In this document: one piece after another, positions 53,590 through 63,584 of the stretch
How the letters are laid out: the number at the start of each line of letters is the position of its first letter
How positions within the stretch are numbered: position 1 is the stretch's first letter
NCBI GenBank assembly: GCA_003001975.1
Contig: PVUG01000010.1
Span: 90,988-154,987, forward strand
Source: Martelella mediterranea
Lineage (GTDB): Bacteria; Pseudomonadota; Alphaproteobacteria; Rhizobiales; Rhizobiaceae
DNA length: 64,000 nucleotides
Direction of reading: 5' to 3'
Made by a program: the position numbers and the translations under genes
Notes under the pieces: model-generated
Databases searched by the model: none
What the model was told of the DNA's origin: nothing
Seen by the model: the letters and a program-made list of their open reading frames with translations, nothing else

Positions 53590-54039
53590 ATGGCATTGCT
53601 CAACCCCGCGCCGCAAACAAACCCGGCGTCATTTCATAAGACGTCCGTCATTTTCCGGCGCAAACTGCGCCAGAGCCTGGTTGCTCAGATGGCTGCGCTT
53701 TTCTGCATCTGGATTGCCGGTGAAGTGATTTCGCGCGGTCTTGGCCTGCCTATACCCGGCAGCGTGGTTGGCATGATGTTCCTGCTCATGGCCTTGATCT
53801 CCGGCGCTGTGCAGCCCGCCAGCATCCGGCGCGGTGCCCGCTGGTTCATTGCCGAACTTCTGCTCTTCTTCGTGCCTGCTGTTCTGGCGGTGCTGGATCA
53901 TCCCGAATTTCTGGGCATCGATGGCCTGAAAATCATGGCGGTCATTTTGTCCGGCGTTGTCTGTGTGATGGTCACAACCGCGCTTTCCGTCGATCTCGGT
54001 TTCCGGCTGATGGCCAAGCTGAATTCGGACAATACGTGA
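53590..54039 (+). CDS. cidA: CidA/LrgA family holin-like protein
   Basis: A 149-residue membrane protein with four hydrophobic segments after a basic N-terminus. GLGLPIPGSVVGMMFLLMAL and the ELLLFFVPAVLAVLDH segment are the CidA/LrgA signature. These proteins act with CidB in pyruvate or overflow-metabolite transport and control of cell lysis. The cidB start overlaps this stop by one base. Confidence 0.88.
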   Translation: MALLNPAPQTNPASFHKTSVIFRRKLRQSLVAQMAALFCIWIAGEVISRGLGLPIPGSVVGMMFLLMALISGAVQPASIRRGARWFIAELLLFFVPAVLAVLDHPEFLGIDGLKIMAVILSGVVCVMVTTALSVDLGFRLMAKLNSDNT

Positions 54040-54737
54040 TGCCCTTCCTCGGAATGCTTACGGCAACGGTTTTCTGGTCGTTGCTGACCATTGCCTTTTA
54101 CATTGTCTCCAAGAAGCTCAATCGCCGTTTTGCCTCACCGCTGACGGCGCCGCTGGTGTTGACGCCGGCGTTGTTGATTGTCGTCGCCCTGATCCTGCGT
54201 CAGAGCTATTCCGGCTATATTCATGCCACCCACTGGCTGGTGATGATGCTCGGCCCGGCAACGGTAGCCTTCGCGCTGCCGATCTTCGAACAGAGAGATA
54301 TGATCAGGCGCTACTGGCCCCTGCTTTTGATCGGCGTGGTGGCCGGCAGCGGCACAGCCATGCTTTCGGCCTGGGGTATGGCCGATCTGTTGGGCCTCAA
54401 CGAAAGCCTGCGGTTGAGCCTTATGCCGCGTTCGTTCAGCACGCCTTTCGCCATGACCGTCTCGGAAGATATCGGCGGCATTCCCGATCTCACTGCCGTC
54501 TTCGTGGTTATCACCGGCGTTGCCGGCGCGCTGATCGGCGAGGTTCTGCTGCATGTTCTGCCGCTGCGTTCTGCGCTGGCGCGCGGCGCCCTGTTCGGCA
54601 TGGGGGCCCATGGCGCGGGCGTGGCCAAGGCAACGGAGATCGGCAAGGAAGAAAGCTCGGTTGCCGGCCTGATGATGGTCCTCGTGGGCGTTGTGAATGT
54701 GCTGGGCGCGCCATTCCTGCATATGCTTTTGCAATAG
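54039..54737 (+). CDS. cidB: CidB/LrgB family membrane protein
   Basis: A 232-residue partner of CidA with about six to seven membrane segments. LMPRSFSTPFAMTVSEDIGG and LFGMGAHGAGVAKATEIG are the conserved LrgB motifs. The ATG at 54039 overlaps the cidA stop (TGATG); a GTG one codon earlier is possible. Confidence 0.9.
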   Translation: MPFLGMLTATVFWSLLTIAFYIVSKKLNRRFASPLTAPLVLTPALLIVVALILRQSYSGYIHATHWLVMMLGPATVAFALPIFEQRDMIRRYWPLLLIGVVAGSGTAMLSAWGMADLLGLNESLRLSLMPRSFSTPFAMTVSEDIGGIPDLTAVFVVITGVAGALIGEVLLHVLPLRSALARGALFGMGAHGAGVAKATEIGKEESSVAGLMMVLVGVVNVLGAPFLHMLLQ

Positions 54738-55121
54738 AGAATTTATTCCGGGCGCCATCAGCTTAGGCAGCATGGGCGGATTTGATGAAGTTGAATGCCA
54801 TCGCGCTTGAAGCGTTGGCATGAAAGCCATGCCGAGCTCCACATCAGTCGACGCCTTATGAACTAGATAAAGCTCTGCCGGGGATTCCATTCCTTCAAAT
54901 TATGGAAATCGGTCTGCAGGTTTTAGTATATATCCTGTAATTAATATCCTAAATCGCGAATAAAATAAAATTTATTAATAACGGAACATATCTACACTTT
55001 ATGCATTATGACCATAATTCGACTAAAATTTGTCGCATTTATGCGGTTTTAACTAATTTAGGCGATCGTAATAAGATAATTACCCAACGCGTTTGGACGC
55101 GTTCTTTGGAGAGGGGCAGAT
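54738..55121. other. AT-rich leader region of the porin gene
   Basis: About 380 bases without a gene. From about 54900 the sequence is strikingly AT-rich for this genome, as expected for a strong promoter of an abundant outer membrane protein. A 5' leader hairpin is listed separately. Confidence 0.45.
55086..55103 (+). promoter_or_regulatory. 5' leader hairpin of the porin mRNA
   Basis: AACGCG and CGCGTT pair around a six-base loop, ending 18 bases before the start codon and just before the GGAGAGG ribosome site. Such leader hairpins often stabilise porin mRNAs. Confidence 0.45.
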
Positions 55122-55832
55122 ATGCGTAAAATAGCTTTGATTACGTTGGCTTCTTTGATGAGCGGCGTCTCGGCCAATGCAGCCGATATCGTGATGACTC
55201 CTGCGCCACAGCAAGAGGTGCCTCCGATGAGGGATGTGCCCACCGCTTTCAACTGGCAGGGGTTTTATGTCGGTGGGGTCGGCGGCTGGGTGTGGACCGA
55301 AGCGGAACCCAATACATTCAGAATACGTCAGTCGAGCCTTGATTCAAACAATGGGTTGATCGGCGGCTTTGTCGGTTACAATTACCAGTTCGAAAATAAT
55401 TTCGTGTTGGGTGTCGAAGGTGAGCTCGATTATAATTTTGGCTCGGATGATCAGAATCTGGACGTTCTTTTGAACGGCTCCTATCAGCCAATGAATGGCA
55501 AGCTTGATCTCCAGTGGGGTGGATCGATCCGCGCTCGCGCGGGTTACGCCTTTGATCAGGCACTCATCTATGCGACAGGCGGCTGGGAAGTTGTCGGCGC
55601 TCGCTTGAAGGCTTCGGGGCCTGGTGGAAGCATTGATACAGACGACCAGGCATTCAACGGTTGGACCATCGGTGCCGGTGCTGAATACGCGTTTACAAAG
55701 AACCTGTTCGGCCGTGTTGAATACCGATACTCGCATTTCCCGAAGGTCGATCATCCCTTTGGTTTCGATAACAGTTTCAGCGTGAAGTCCCATCAAAACC
55801 GTGTGCAAATCGGTTTGGGCTACAGCTTCTAG
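55122..55832 (+). CDS. Omp25/Omp31-like outer membrane beta-barrel protein
   Basis: A 236-residue porin-family protein. The signal peptide ends near SANAAD. WQGFYVGGVGGWVW, then LIGGFVGYNYQFENNFVLGVEGE, and the final KSHQNRVQIGLGYSF with C-terminal Phe are typical of the eight-stranded Omp25/Omp31/RopB group of Hyphomicrobiales. It is a monocistronic gene with a strong terminator. Confidence 0.92.
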   Translation: MRKIALITLASLMSGVSANAADIVMTPAPQQEVPPMRDVPTAFNWQGFYVGGVGGWVWTEAEPNTFRIRQSSLDSNNGLIGGFVGYNYQFENNFVLGVEGELDYNFGSDDQNLDVLLNGSYQPMNGKLDLQWGGSIRARAGYAFDQALIYATGGWEVVGARLKASGPGGSIDTDDQAFNGWTIGAGAEYAFTKNLFGRVEYRYSHFPKVDHPFGFDNSFSVKSHQNRVQIGLGYSF

Positions 55833-55856
55833 AATACGTTAAATCGGGATTGGCTA

Positions 55857-55890
55857 AAGGGCGGGTTAAGCTTTAATCCGCCCTTTTGCG
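55857..55890 (+). terminator. Intrinsic terminator of the porin gene
   Basis: AAAGGGCGG pairs with CCGCCCTTT, extended by TTAA pairs inward, and ends in TTTTG, 25 bases after the stop codon. Confidence 0.85.
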
Positions 55891-56358
55891 TGCGCTTGTT
55901 CATGGTGCCCGGCATGGCGCATTGCGGCGGCCGGCCGGCCTTTGAAGATTTCTATCTGCAGCCTCGTGTTGGTATTGCAACTCCCTTCCGAAAAGAAAGG
56001 AGCGAGCCGTTTGTTTTCCCACATCTGAAAAGTTTTTGAAGTTTGGGCAGTGAAGAAGCTCTATGGAAATATAAGATATTGTTATTTAATTGTTTTTAAT
56101 CGTGTAGGAAAACTTTCCAGGAGAGGGGATGCCTCACGGACTGCACGAAAAAATTTCCGTTTCGCGCAGTCTTGTGCTTCATTGGCAACTTCAGAAACAA
56201 GCATCAAACCACTGAAGAAGATTCTGTTTCTCTTGCGTGGAACGATGCAGCGAGCCTATGGTTCGATGGAATTTCTGGTCAGTCTATGATGACGTTAGAT
56301 ACTGTTCCTGAGCATTCTCATTGCGCCATAAAATCCACAAACATGGGAGTCCGTCCGG
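55891..56358. other. Intergenic stretch with a possible transposon end
   Basis: About 470 bases without a supported gene. It contains an AT-rich block near 56065-56105 and, at 56165-56186, a sequence very like the outer part of the transposon right-end repeat. Confidence 0.45.
56165..56186 (+). repeat. Possible solo transposon-end repeat
   Basis: GCAGTCTTGTGCTTCATTGG followed by CA differs from the right-end repeat (GCACTCTTATGCTTCATTGG, CA) at two of 22 positions. The flanking 20 bases upstream also show partial likeness. It carries no transposition genes, so it may be a decayed end or chance. Confidence 0.45.
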
Positions 56359-57966
56359 ATGAAAAAGACCCTTCTGCTTTCCTCCTGCCTCGCGCTTTTA
56401 CTGGCTGCGCCGGCCTATGCTGCGAACCCTGAGCCGGATGAAACGCTGGCTGACGATCAGAGCCTCAGTTACTGGCTGCTTGATTCCATCAAGACCAAGG
56501 ATCCGCAGCTCAACAGCACGATCCAGGGTTCGCATGTGGCCCGCCAGCTGTTTGAAGGGCTTTATAGTCAGGACAATGCGGGCGATCTCGTTCCCGGCGT
56601 GGCGACCGATTACGATGTCTCCGACGATCAGACCGTCTACACCTTCCATCTTCGCCCCGACGCAAAATGGTCCAACGGCGACCCGGTGACGGCCGGCGAT
56701 TTTGTCTTTGCCTGGCAGCGCCTTGCCGATCCCGCGACCGGTTCGACATATGCATGGTATGAAGAGCTGATGAATGTGAAGAACGCAGCGTCCATCATTG
56801 CGGGCGATACCGATCCTTCGGAACTGGGCGTCAAGGCCGTTGATGACCACACACTGGAAGTCACGCTTGAAAGCCCGATCCCGTTCTTCGTCAAGATGCT
56901 GACCCACACCTCGACCTTCCCGGTCAACCAGGCCGTCGTCGAAGAATATGGCGACCAGTGGACCCTGCCGGAAAACATGGTCGGCAATGGCGCATACAAG
57001 CTGGTTGAAGACAAGCTCGGTCAGGACCTCACGCTTGAGCGCAACGAAAACTACTGGGACAATGACAATACCGTCATCGACAGCATTCATTTCCAGGCGA
57101 TCAACGACAAGAACGCAGCACTGACGCGCTATCTGGCCGGTGAACTGGACTATATCGAGCTGCCGTCCGGCCAGTTCCCGCGCCTGAAGGAAGAATATCC
57201 GGAGCAGACGCATGCCGTGCCGCGTTCGTGCACCTATGCCTATCTGTTCAACGTCTCCGATAAGGGACCGGAAGCGCTGAAGGATGTGCGCGTGCGCAAG
57301 GCGCTCTCCTACGCGCTCAACCGCGACATCATCGTCAACAACATCACCCGCAGCGGCGAAAAGCCGGCCTATAGCTGGACCTATTACGCCACCGCCGATT
57401 TCGAGCCGCCGGTCACCGATTATTCTGAGTGGTCGCAGGAAGAGCGCAATGAGAAAGCGGTCGAACTTCTCAAGGAAGCCGGATACGACAAGAGCAATCC
57501 GCTGGAACTGACGCTTTCCTACAACACCTCCGACGACCACAAGAAGATCGCCATTGCCGCCCAGCAGTTCTGGAAGGCCATCGGCGTCAATGTCACGCTT
57601 AACAACACCGAGTGGAAGGTCTATCTCGACAACCTCAAGAATTACAATTTCGATATCGGCCGTTACGCCTGGTGCGGCGACTATGACGAAGCGTCCACCT
57701 ATCTCGATTATTTCCGCTCCGGCGGCATGAATTATGGTGGTTTTGACGACCCCGATTATGATGCCGTGATGAAGGCATCGCTGACGGCGGAAGATCCGTC
57801 GGCCGATTACGACAAGGCCGAGCAGATCTTGGCCGAGGAAATGCCGCTGGCGCCGATCTATTTCTATTCGACGCCGGTTATGGTGCCTGCCGACCTGAAG
57901 GGACTTCCGGTCGAAAACGTGCTTCAGAACTGGTACGCGAAAGACCTTTATCGCGTCGCCAATTAA
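56359..57966 (+). CDS. oppA: Oligopeptide ABC transporter substrate-binding protein
   Basis: A 535-residue periplasmic receptor of family 5. The signal peptide ends LAAPAYAANP (signal peptidase I type, no lipobox Cys). YTFHLRPDAKWSNGDPVTAGDF is the family signature, and the length and TFPVNQAVVEEYGDQW region fit OppA rather than the shorter dipeptide receptors. First gene of a five-gene peptide uptake operon. A large hairpin separates it from oppB. Confidence 0.9.
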   Translation: MKKTLLLSSCLALLLAAPAYAANPEPDETLADDQSLSYWLLDSIKTKDPQLNSTIQGSHVARQLFEGLYSQDNAGDLVPGVATDYDVSDDQTVYTFHLRPDAKWSNGDPVTAGDFVFAWQRLADPATGSTYAWYEELMNVKNAASIIAGDTDPSELGVKAVDDHTLEVTLESPIPFFVKMLTHTSTFPVNQAVVEEYGDQWTLPENMVGNGAYKLVEDKLGQDLTLERNENYWDNDNTVIDSIHFQAINDKNAALTRYLAGELDYIELPSGQFPRLKEEYPEQTHAVPRSCTYAYLFNVSDKGPEALKDVRVRKALSYALNRDIIVNNITRSGEKPAYSWTYYATADFEPPVTDYSEWSQEERNEKAVELLKEAGYDKSNPLELTLSYNTSDDHKKIAIAAQQFWKAIGVNVTLNNTEWKVYLDNLKNYNFDIGRYAWCGDYDEASTYLDYFRSGGMNYGGFDDPDYDAVMKASLTAEDPSADYDKAEQILAEEMPLAPIYFYSTPVMVPADLKGLPVENVLQNWYAKDLYRVAN

Positions 57967-57980
57967 GGATATGAAACCGG

Positions 57981-58019
57981 CCTCGCGGGTGCGGCGGCAA
58001 TTGCCGTTGCCCCGCGGGG
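57981..58019 (+). promoter_or_regulatory. Intercistronic hairpin between oppA and oppB
   Basis: CCTCGCGGG pairs with CCCGCGGGG (one G-T), and inside it GCGGCGGCAA faces TTGCCGTTGC, giving a nearly continuous long stem. Such structures after receptor genes protect the upstream mRNA and reduce read-through, so that receptor exceeds permease. Confidence 0.7.
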
Positions 58020-58109
58020 CCGCATCGTCCGTATTGTCCGAACCTGACGAGCCTTTTAAGTTTGAGGCATGAGGGGAGGGCTGGAGCACAAGACCGAGCC
58101 AAGCCGAAT

Positions 58110-59036
58110 ATGACCGGTTACATCATCAAGCGCCTGTTCGTGGCGATCCCGACAATCCTGCTGTTGATTGTCTTTTCCTTCTTCCTGATGCACGCCGCTC
58201 CGGGCGGCCCGTTTTCCTCCGAGCGCGCTTTGCCGCCGCAGGTCCTTGCCAATATCAATGCAAAATACGGTCTCGACCAGCCGCTGTGGCAGCAGCTTGT
58301 CGATTATATCTGGGGCATTGTTTCGCGGTTCGATTTCGGCCCGTCATTCGTTTATCCGGATCAGACGGTCAATTCGATTATCGCGCAGGGCTTTCCGGTG
58401 ACGCTGACCTACGGCCTGTTGTCGGCCATCGTCGCCGTGCTTGTCGGGGTCACGCTGGGCGTGGTTGCCGCTGTGCGGCACAATACTTGGCTCGACAGTC
58501 TGGCCGTCGGCATTTCGGTCGGTGCGCAGGTTCTGCCGAATTTCGTGATGGCGCCGATCCTGGTGTTGATCTTCACGCTATGGCTGCGCTGGCTGCCCGG
58601 CGGCGGCTGGGAAGGGCTTGGCCATCCGGCCTACATGATCATGCCGGTGATTGCCCTTTCGACATCCTACATGGCGTCGCTTGCCCGCATCACCCGTTCA
58701 TCCATGCTGGAGGTGCTGAACTCCAACCATATTCGCACGGCCAAGGCCAAGGGGCTGCCGATGCGCCGCGTGGTGATGAAACATGCGCTCAAACCATCGC
58801 TTTTGCCGGTGATTTCCTATCTCGGCCCGGCCTTTGTCGGCATGATCACCGGTTCGGTGGTGATCGACATGTATTTCTCGACCGGCGGCATCGGCAAGTT
58901 CTTCGTCGAATCCGCGCTCAACCGCGACTACGCCGTGATGATGGGCATCACCATTCTGCTCGGATCGCTGACCATCGCCTTCAATCTCTTCGTCGATATC
59001 CTTTACGCCTGGATCGACCCGAAAATCAGGTACTGA
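58110..59036 (+). CDS. oppB: Oligopeptide ABC transporter permease (OppB)
   Basis: A 308-residue permease with six membrane segments. MTGYIIKRLFVAIPTILLLI is the standard OppB opening, which sets the start at 58110 rather than the upstream ATG. The inner membrane EAA loop reads RTAKAKGLPMRRVVMKHALK. It pairs with OppC. Confidence 0.92.
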   Translation: MTGYIIKRLFVAIPTILLLIVFSFFLMHAAPGGPFSSERALPPQVLANINAKYGLDQPLWQQLVDYIWGIVSRFDFGPSFVYPDQTVNSIIAQGFPVTLTYGLLSAIVAVLVGVTLGVVAAVRHNTWLDSLAVGISVGAQVLPNFVMAPILVLIFTLWLRWLPGGGWEGLGHPAYMIMPVIALSTSYMASLARITRSSMLEVLNSNHIRTAKAKGLPMRRVVMKHALKPSLLPVISYLGPAFVGMITGSVVIDMYFSTGGIGKFFVESALNRDYAVMMGITILLGSLTIAFNLFVDILYAWIDPKIRY

Positions 59037-59039
59037 GCC

Positions 59040-59966
59040 ATGCTGATCGAAAGAGAGAAAATTCAAAGCCTGTCCGAGGCCATGGCCGATGAAGCGGAGA
59101 AGGGGCGTTCGCCCTGGGCGGATGCCCGTATACGGTTCTTCAAGAACCGGCAGGCCGTGGTCGGGCTCTGTCTGCTCGTCTTTGTCGTTCTCTTCGCGGT
59201 AGCAGGTCCGTGGATTGCGCGCTGGTCGATCGACGAGATCGATTTCATGGTCATGGGCGACATCGTGCGCGAAGGGGCGCCGTCGCTGGCCAATGGCCAT
59301 TATTTCGGAACCGATGATCTCGGTCGCGATCTTTTCGCGCGAACGGTGCTGGGCACGCAGATTTCGCTGGCCGTCGGCCTTATCGGCGCTTCGATCGCGG
59401 TGATTGTCGGCACGATCTATGGCGCTGCGGCGGGCTTTCTCGGCGGCCGGGTCGACAACCTGATGATGCGCACCGTCGATATCCTGCTCGCCATTCCCTA
59501 CATGTTCGTTCTGATCCTGCTGCTGGTGATGTTCGGCCGTTCGATCGTGCTGCTGTTTGTCGGCATCGGGCTGTTGTCGTGGCTCGACATGAGCCGCATC
59601 GTGCGCGGCCAGACGCTCTCGCTGAAAGGCCGCGAATATGTCGAGGCGGCGCGGGCGACGGGGGTTGCCTCCGGCACCATCATTCGCCGCCATATCGTTC
59701 CCAATCTGCTGGGCGTCGTCATCGTCTACGCGACATTGCTGGTGCCGGGCATGATCCTTTCGGAAAGCTTCATCTCCTTCCTCGGCCTCGGTGTGCAGGA
59801 GCCGCTGACCAGTCTCGGCGCGCTGATCTCGCAAGGCGCGGCCACGATGAATTACGGCACGCTCTGGCAGCTGATCTTCCCGCTCTTCTTCTTCATCGTC
59901 ACGCTGTTTTCCTTCTTCTTCCTGGGAGACGGGCTGCGCGACGCACTAGACCCGAAGGATCGCTGA
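59040..59966 (+). CDS. oppC: Oligopeptide ABC transporter permease (OppC)
   Basis: A 308-residue permease. The N-terminal OppC domain (ARIRFFKNRQAVVGL) is followed by HYFGTDDLGRDLFARTVLGT and the EAA loop EYVEAARATGVASGTIIRRH. It starts three bases after oppB and is followed one base later by oppD. Confidence 0.92.
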   Translation: MLIEREKIQSLSEAMADEAEKGRSPWADARIRFFKNRQAVVGLCLLVFVVLFAVAGPWIARWSIDEIDFMVMGDIVREGAPSLANGHYFGTDDLGRDLFARTVLGTQISLAVGLIGASIAVIVGTIYGAAAGFLGGRVDNLMMRTVDILLAIPYMFVLILLLVMFGRSIVLLFVGIGLLSWLDMSRIVRGQTLSLKGREYVEAARATGVASGTIIRRHIVPNLLGVVIVYATLLVPGMILSESFISFLGLGVQEPLTSLGALISQGAATMNYGTLWQLIFPLFFFIVTLFSFFFLGDGLRDALDPKDR

Positions 59967-59967
59967 C

Positions 59968-60969
59968 ATGGCGCTTCTCGATGTTTCCAATCTGGATATC
60001 CGGTTCACCACCAATTCCGGTCCCGTCTTCGCCGTGCGCGGCGTCGATTTCAAACTTGATCGCGGCGAGACACTGGCAATCGTCGGCGAAAGCGGATCGG
60101 GCAAAAGCCAGACCGTTTTCGCGATGATGGGCCTGCTTGCTGCAAACGGCACGGCCTCCGGCTCGGTGCGGTTCGATGGAACCGAGATCCTCAATGCGCC
60201 GCCTAGGGTAATCAATCCCATCCGTGCCAACCGCATGGCGATCATCTTTCAGGACCCGATGACCTCGCTGAACCCCTATATGCGGGTTGCAGAACAGATG
60301 GCGGAAGTGCTGCAGCTCCACAAGGGCATGTCGAAACGCTCCGCGATTGCCGAAAGCGTGCGCATGCTGGATGCCGTGCGCATTCCCGATGCGAAATCGC
60401 GCGTCAGTCTTTATCCGCACGAATTTTCCGGCGGTATGCGCCAGCGGGTGATGATCGCCATGGCGCTGCTCTGTCGCCCCGAAGTGCTGATCGCCGACGA
60501 GCCGACGACAGCGCTCGACGTGACGGTTCAGGCGCAGATCATGCATCTGCTTTCCGACCTGCAGCGCGATTTCGGCATGGCCCTCATTCTGATCACCCAT
60601 GATCTGGGCGTGGTTGCCGGTGCCGCCGAACGGGCGATGGTGATGTATGGCGGGCAGGTCATGGAAAAGGGCCCGGTCGACGCGTTGTTCAAGAATGCGA
60701 CGCATCCCTATACGCGCGGGCTTATCGGGTCCATTCCGCGCGTTGACCGCAGCGACGACATGCTCCGTTCCATCCCCGGCAATCCGCCCAATATGGCGCG
60801 CCTGCAGCAGGGCTGTCCGTTCGCGCCGCGCTGCAACTTCGCCGATGAGGACTGTCTGGACCATCTCGACCCGCTGACGGAGTTTGCACCGGGACGACTG
60901 CGCGCCTGCAACCGGCCGATTGCCGTGGTGACCAGTGGCGATGCCGAAGCCAGGGGAGATGTGCAATGA
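59968..60969 (+). CDS. oppD: Oligopeptide ABC transporter ATPase (OppD)
   Basis: A 333-residue ATPase. Walker [10 protein letters not shown] (with Gln in the last position, common in OppD), signature FSGGMRQR and Walker [13 protein letters not shown] are present. The C-terminal [14 protein letters not shown] is the family cysteine motif that binds an iron-sulfur cluster. It overlaps oppF by four bases. Confidence 0.92.
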   Translation: MALLDVSNLDIRFTTNSGPVFAVRGVDFKLDRGETLAIVGESGSGKSQTVFAMMGLLAANGTASGSVRFDGTEILNAPPRVINPIRANRMAIIFQDPMTSLNPYMRVAEQMAEVLQLHKGMSKRSAIAESVRMLDAVRIPDAKSRVSLYPHEFSGGMRQRVMIAMALLCRPEVLIADEPTTALDVTVQAQIMHLLSDLQRDFGMALILITHDLGVVAGAAERAMVMYGGQVMEKGPVDALFKNATHPYTRGLIGSIPRVDRSDDMLRSIPGNPPNMARLQQGCPFAPRCNFADEDCLDHLDPLTEFAPGRLRACNRPIAVVTSGDAEARGDVQ

Positions 60970-61985
60970 CAAGTGATGTTCTGCTGAAGGCGGAAGATGT
61001 CCGCGTCACCTTCGATATCCATCGTTCAAGCAGCATGCCCTGGCAGAAGCCTTTGTCTCTGCATGCCGTCAATGGCGTCAGCTTCGAACTGCGCCCCGGG
61101 GAAACGCTGGGGATTGTCGGGGAATCCGGCTGCGGCAAGTCGACACTGGCGCGGGCGATGATCCGCATGGTTCCGGCAACGGGATCGGCGCTGTGGAACG
61201 GCGAGACCAACCTGCTGGAGCTTTCGCCGCGCGAGATGCTCAAATACCGCAGCGATATCCAGATGATCTTTCAGGACCCTCTGGCAAGCCTCAATCCGCG
61301 CATGAAGGTCGGCGATATCATCGCCGAGCCGCTGATCACCCACCAGAAGGGGATAGGCAAGGAAGAGGTGCGTGAACGGGTGCAGGAGATGATGAGCCGT
61401 GTGGGGCTTCTGCCCAACCAGATCAACCGCTATCCGCATGAATTCTCCGGCGGCCAGTGCCAGCGTATCGGCATTGCCCGCGCGCTGATCGTCCGTCCGA
61501 AGCTGATCATCTGTGACGAGCCGGTATCCGCGCTCGATGTTTCAATTCAGGCGCAGGTCATCAACCTGTTGATGGAGTTGCAGCGTGAACTGGGCCTTGC
61601 GCTGATGTTCATCGCCCATGACCTGTCGGTGGTGAAGCATATCTCGACACGGGTCATGGTGCTCTATCTCGGGCGGGTGATGGAGGTGGCGCCGAGCGAC
61701 GAACTTTATGCCGCGCCGCAGCACCCCTATACCCAGGCCCTGCTTTCCGCTGTGCCGATCCCCGATCCCGAAATCGAGCGCAACAAGACGGCGCTGCCGC
61801 TTGAAGGCGACCTGCCAAGCCCGCTCAATCCGCCATCGGGCTGTGTTTTTCGCACCCGCTGCCCGCGTGCAACAGCCATATGTGCCGAACAAACGCCCCC
61901 GCTGCGCACAGACCCGGATAAAGGCTCTCAGCACAGTTTTGCCTGCCACCATCCGGGACCGGAGACAGAGGCGTTGACTGCGTGA
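60966..61985 (+). CDS. oppF: Oligopeptide ABC transporter ATPase (OppF)
   Basis: A 339-residue ATPase. Walker A GESGCGKST, signature FSGGQCQR and Walker B LIICDEPVSALD are present, with the C-terminal cysteine motif GCVFRTRCPRATAIC. Last gene of the operon. The convergent kinase gene ends 33 bases beyond. Confidence 0.92.
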   Translation: MTSDVLLKAEDVRVTFDIHRSSSMPWQKPLSLHAVNGVSFELRPGETLGIVGESGCGKSTLARAMIRMVPATGSALWNGETNLLELSPREMLKYRSDIQMIFQDPLASLNPRMKVGDIIAEPLITHQKGIGKEEVRERVQEMMSRVGLLPNQINRYPHEFSGGQCQRIGIARALIVRPKLIICDEPVSALDVSIQAQVINLLMELQRELGLALMFIAHDLSVVKHISTRVMVLYLGRVMEVAPSDELYAAPQHPYTQALLSAVPIPDPEIERNKTALPLEGDLPSPLNPPSGCVFRTRCPRATAICAEQTPPLRTDPDKGSQHSFACHHPGPETEALTA

Positions 61986-62018
61986 TTCACTGCGCTGGGC
62001 GATGAAGCCGGCGGCCTG

Positions 62019-62651
62019 TCAGCCATTCACCACGCGATAATCGGCGGGCCGGCTTTTTGCGAGGACGAGACGCATATTCGGCAGGTCATTGCCGTCCATC
62101 TTGCGCTCACGGTCTTCGGGGCTCAGATGTGCCCAACGCGCCGTCAGCCGGTCGTGCAGCGTCTTTTCCGGCACCTCGATGAAAACCGTCCTGTCGAACA
62201 TCGCCGTGACCGGCTGCCAGCGGATATCGTCCAGAAGCAGATAATTGCCCTCGACGATGATCAGTCGTGCCTGCGGGCCGATAATACGGGCCCCTGCGCG
62301 CGCGATTTCAATGCTGCGGTCAAACACCGGAACGGCGACTTCCGCGCCGTCATCTGCCCGGATGCGCTGGAGGGTTGAGAGGAGGCCGCCGACATCAAAT
62401 GTGTGCGGTGCGCCTTTGCGCGCCAGATCCCCGCGCGCCTCAAGCACCGTGTCGTCAAAATGAAACCCGTCCATGGGAAGGATCTGAACTTTCCCGGGTA
62501 TTTTGTTGTTAATCAAGGAAAAAAGCACATCGGAAACATGACTTTTCCCCGCACCCGGAGCACCCGCCAGAGCAATAAGCTGACGACGGCTGCCGGCGGC
62601 AAGTTCTTGCAGCTCCGAGGCAAGACCTTCCAGCCCGATTTTCATGTTCAT
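62019..62651 (-). CDS. P-loop nucleoside/fructose kinase-like protein
   Basis: A 210-residue phosphotransferase of the uridine kinase/pantothenate kinase fold. Walker A GAPGAGKS near residues 31-38, PMDGFHFDD, and IVEGNYLLLDDIRW are the family motifs (relatives include YggC and FrcK of rhizobial fructose uptake). The start at 62651 (MNMKIG) follows a GGGAGG site. The phosphorylated substrate cannot be determined. Confidence 0.83.
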   Translation of the reverse strand: MNMKIGLEGLASELQELAAGSRRQLIALAGAPGAGKSHVSDVLFSLINNKIPGKVQILPMDGFHFDDTVLEARGDLARKGAPHTFDVGGLLSTLQRIRADDGAEVAVPVFDRSIEIARAGARIIGPQARLIIVEGNYLLLDDIRWQPVTAMFDRTVFIEVPEKTLHDRLTARWAHLSPEDRERKMDGNDLPNMRLVLAKSRPADYRVVNG

Positions 62652-63584
62652 TCGTTTCCTCCCGGTCAAAGCGGCGATTTTTGAAAGTGGCTATCCGTAT
62701 TCGGGCCCAGGGTCATCGATGATCAGCCGCGGCGGCACGACAGAAACCTCACCGGCGCGCTCTTCCTCGCTGGAAAGTTTTACTGCTACCTTAATTCAGA
62801 ACCGGCATAGGTTCTCACGCTGCCAAACGGGAAGACGCCTTGGCGAAGACAAATTGCGCCGTTTTGATGAGCATTCCGATTTTCATCTTCCTCTAGCCTC
62901 TCCCCCTTGTTTCGGGGAGCACTGATCGGTTGAATCTTTCTTGCACGCCACGGCCCAAGTTATGACTGAGGCTGCCGCTCGTGAAGAGTCAGAATTTCGG
63001 AACTGTAAGTCACGCAATAGCGGTGCTTAGCATGCCCGACAGCGGTTTGACACGGTATGGCGTGGAGGAGGAAGGCGCGAGCAAGTATGGCGGAGGAGGT
63101 GTCCTTCATCATAAGGCATGCAATGGATTTATATCATTTAAAATCAATATTATATATGAAACGCGTGTTGCAAAAAGTGTAGCGCTTTGTGTAGCATGAA
63201 TTGCCTGCTCGTGGGGAGCGGGTAGTTAATTTTATGCTTTCATTGCGAACATCCAAATGCGAATGTTAGGCGTTTTTTTACATAGCAGTTTCGGGACACA
63301 AAGGTTGTGGCGCCGGACCTCGAAACTCAGCTCCAAACCTCGTACGTACCAGCTGCGATTCGGCGTGGTGCCTGAGCACCCACATGTCTCAATTCTTCCC
63401 AAGTCTTAACGTCCTGATCTGCACCGAACGCCTGTACCGACTGACATCGTTACTCCTCATAGCGGCGTTTGATTAGAAACCGAAAATATTCGGCAGCATG
63501 CATGATCTGCTGTCAGGGTTGCATTGTCGCTGCGGATACTATTCATATTCGTCTGATGCTGGGTTGCGGGGGAACATCATCGAA
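62652..63584. other. Long intergenic region
   Basis: About 930 bases with no convincing gene, RNA or repeat. AT-rich near 63120-63170. Its length and the RM remnant that follows suggest decayed accessory DNA. Confidence 0.45.

Noticed and set aside
63498-63584. Upstream extension of the HsdR-HsdS chimera
   Set aside because: The added residues are unlike HsdR, whose conserved N-terminus begins at the ATG at 63585.
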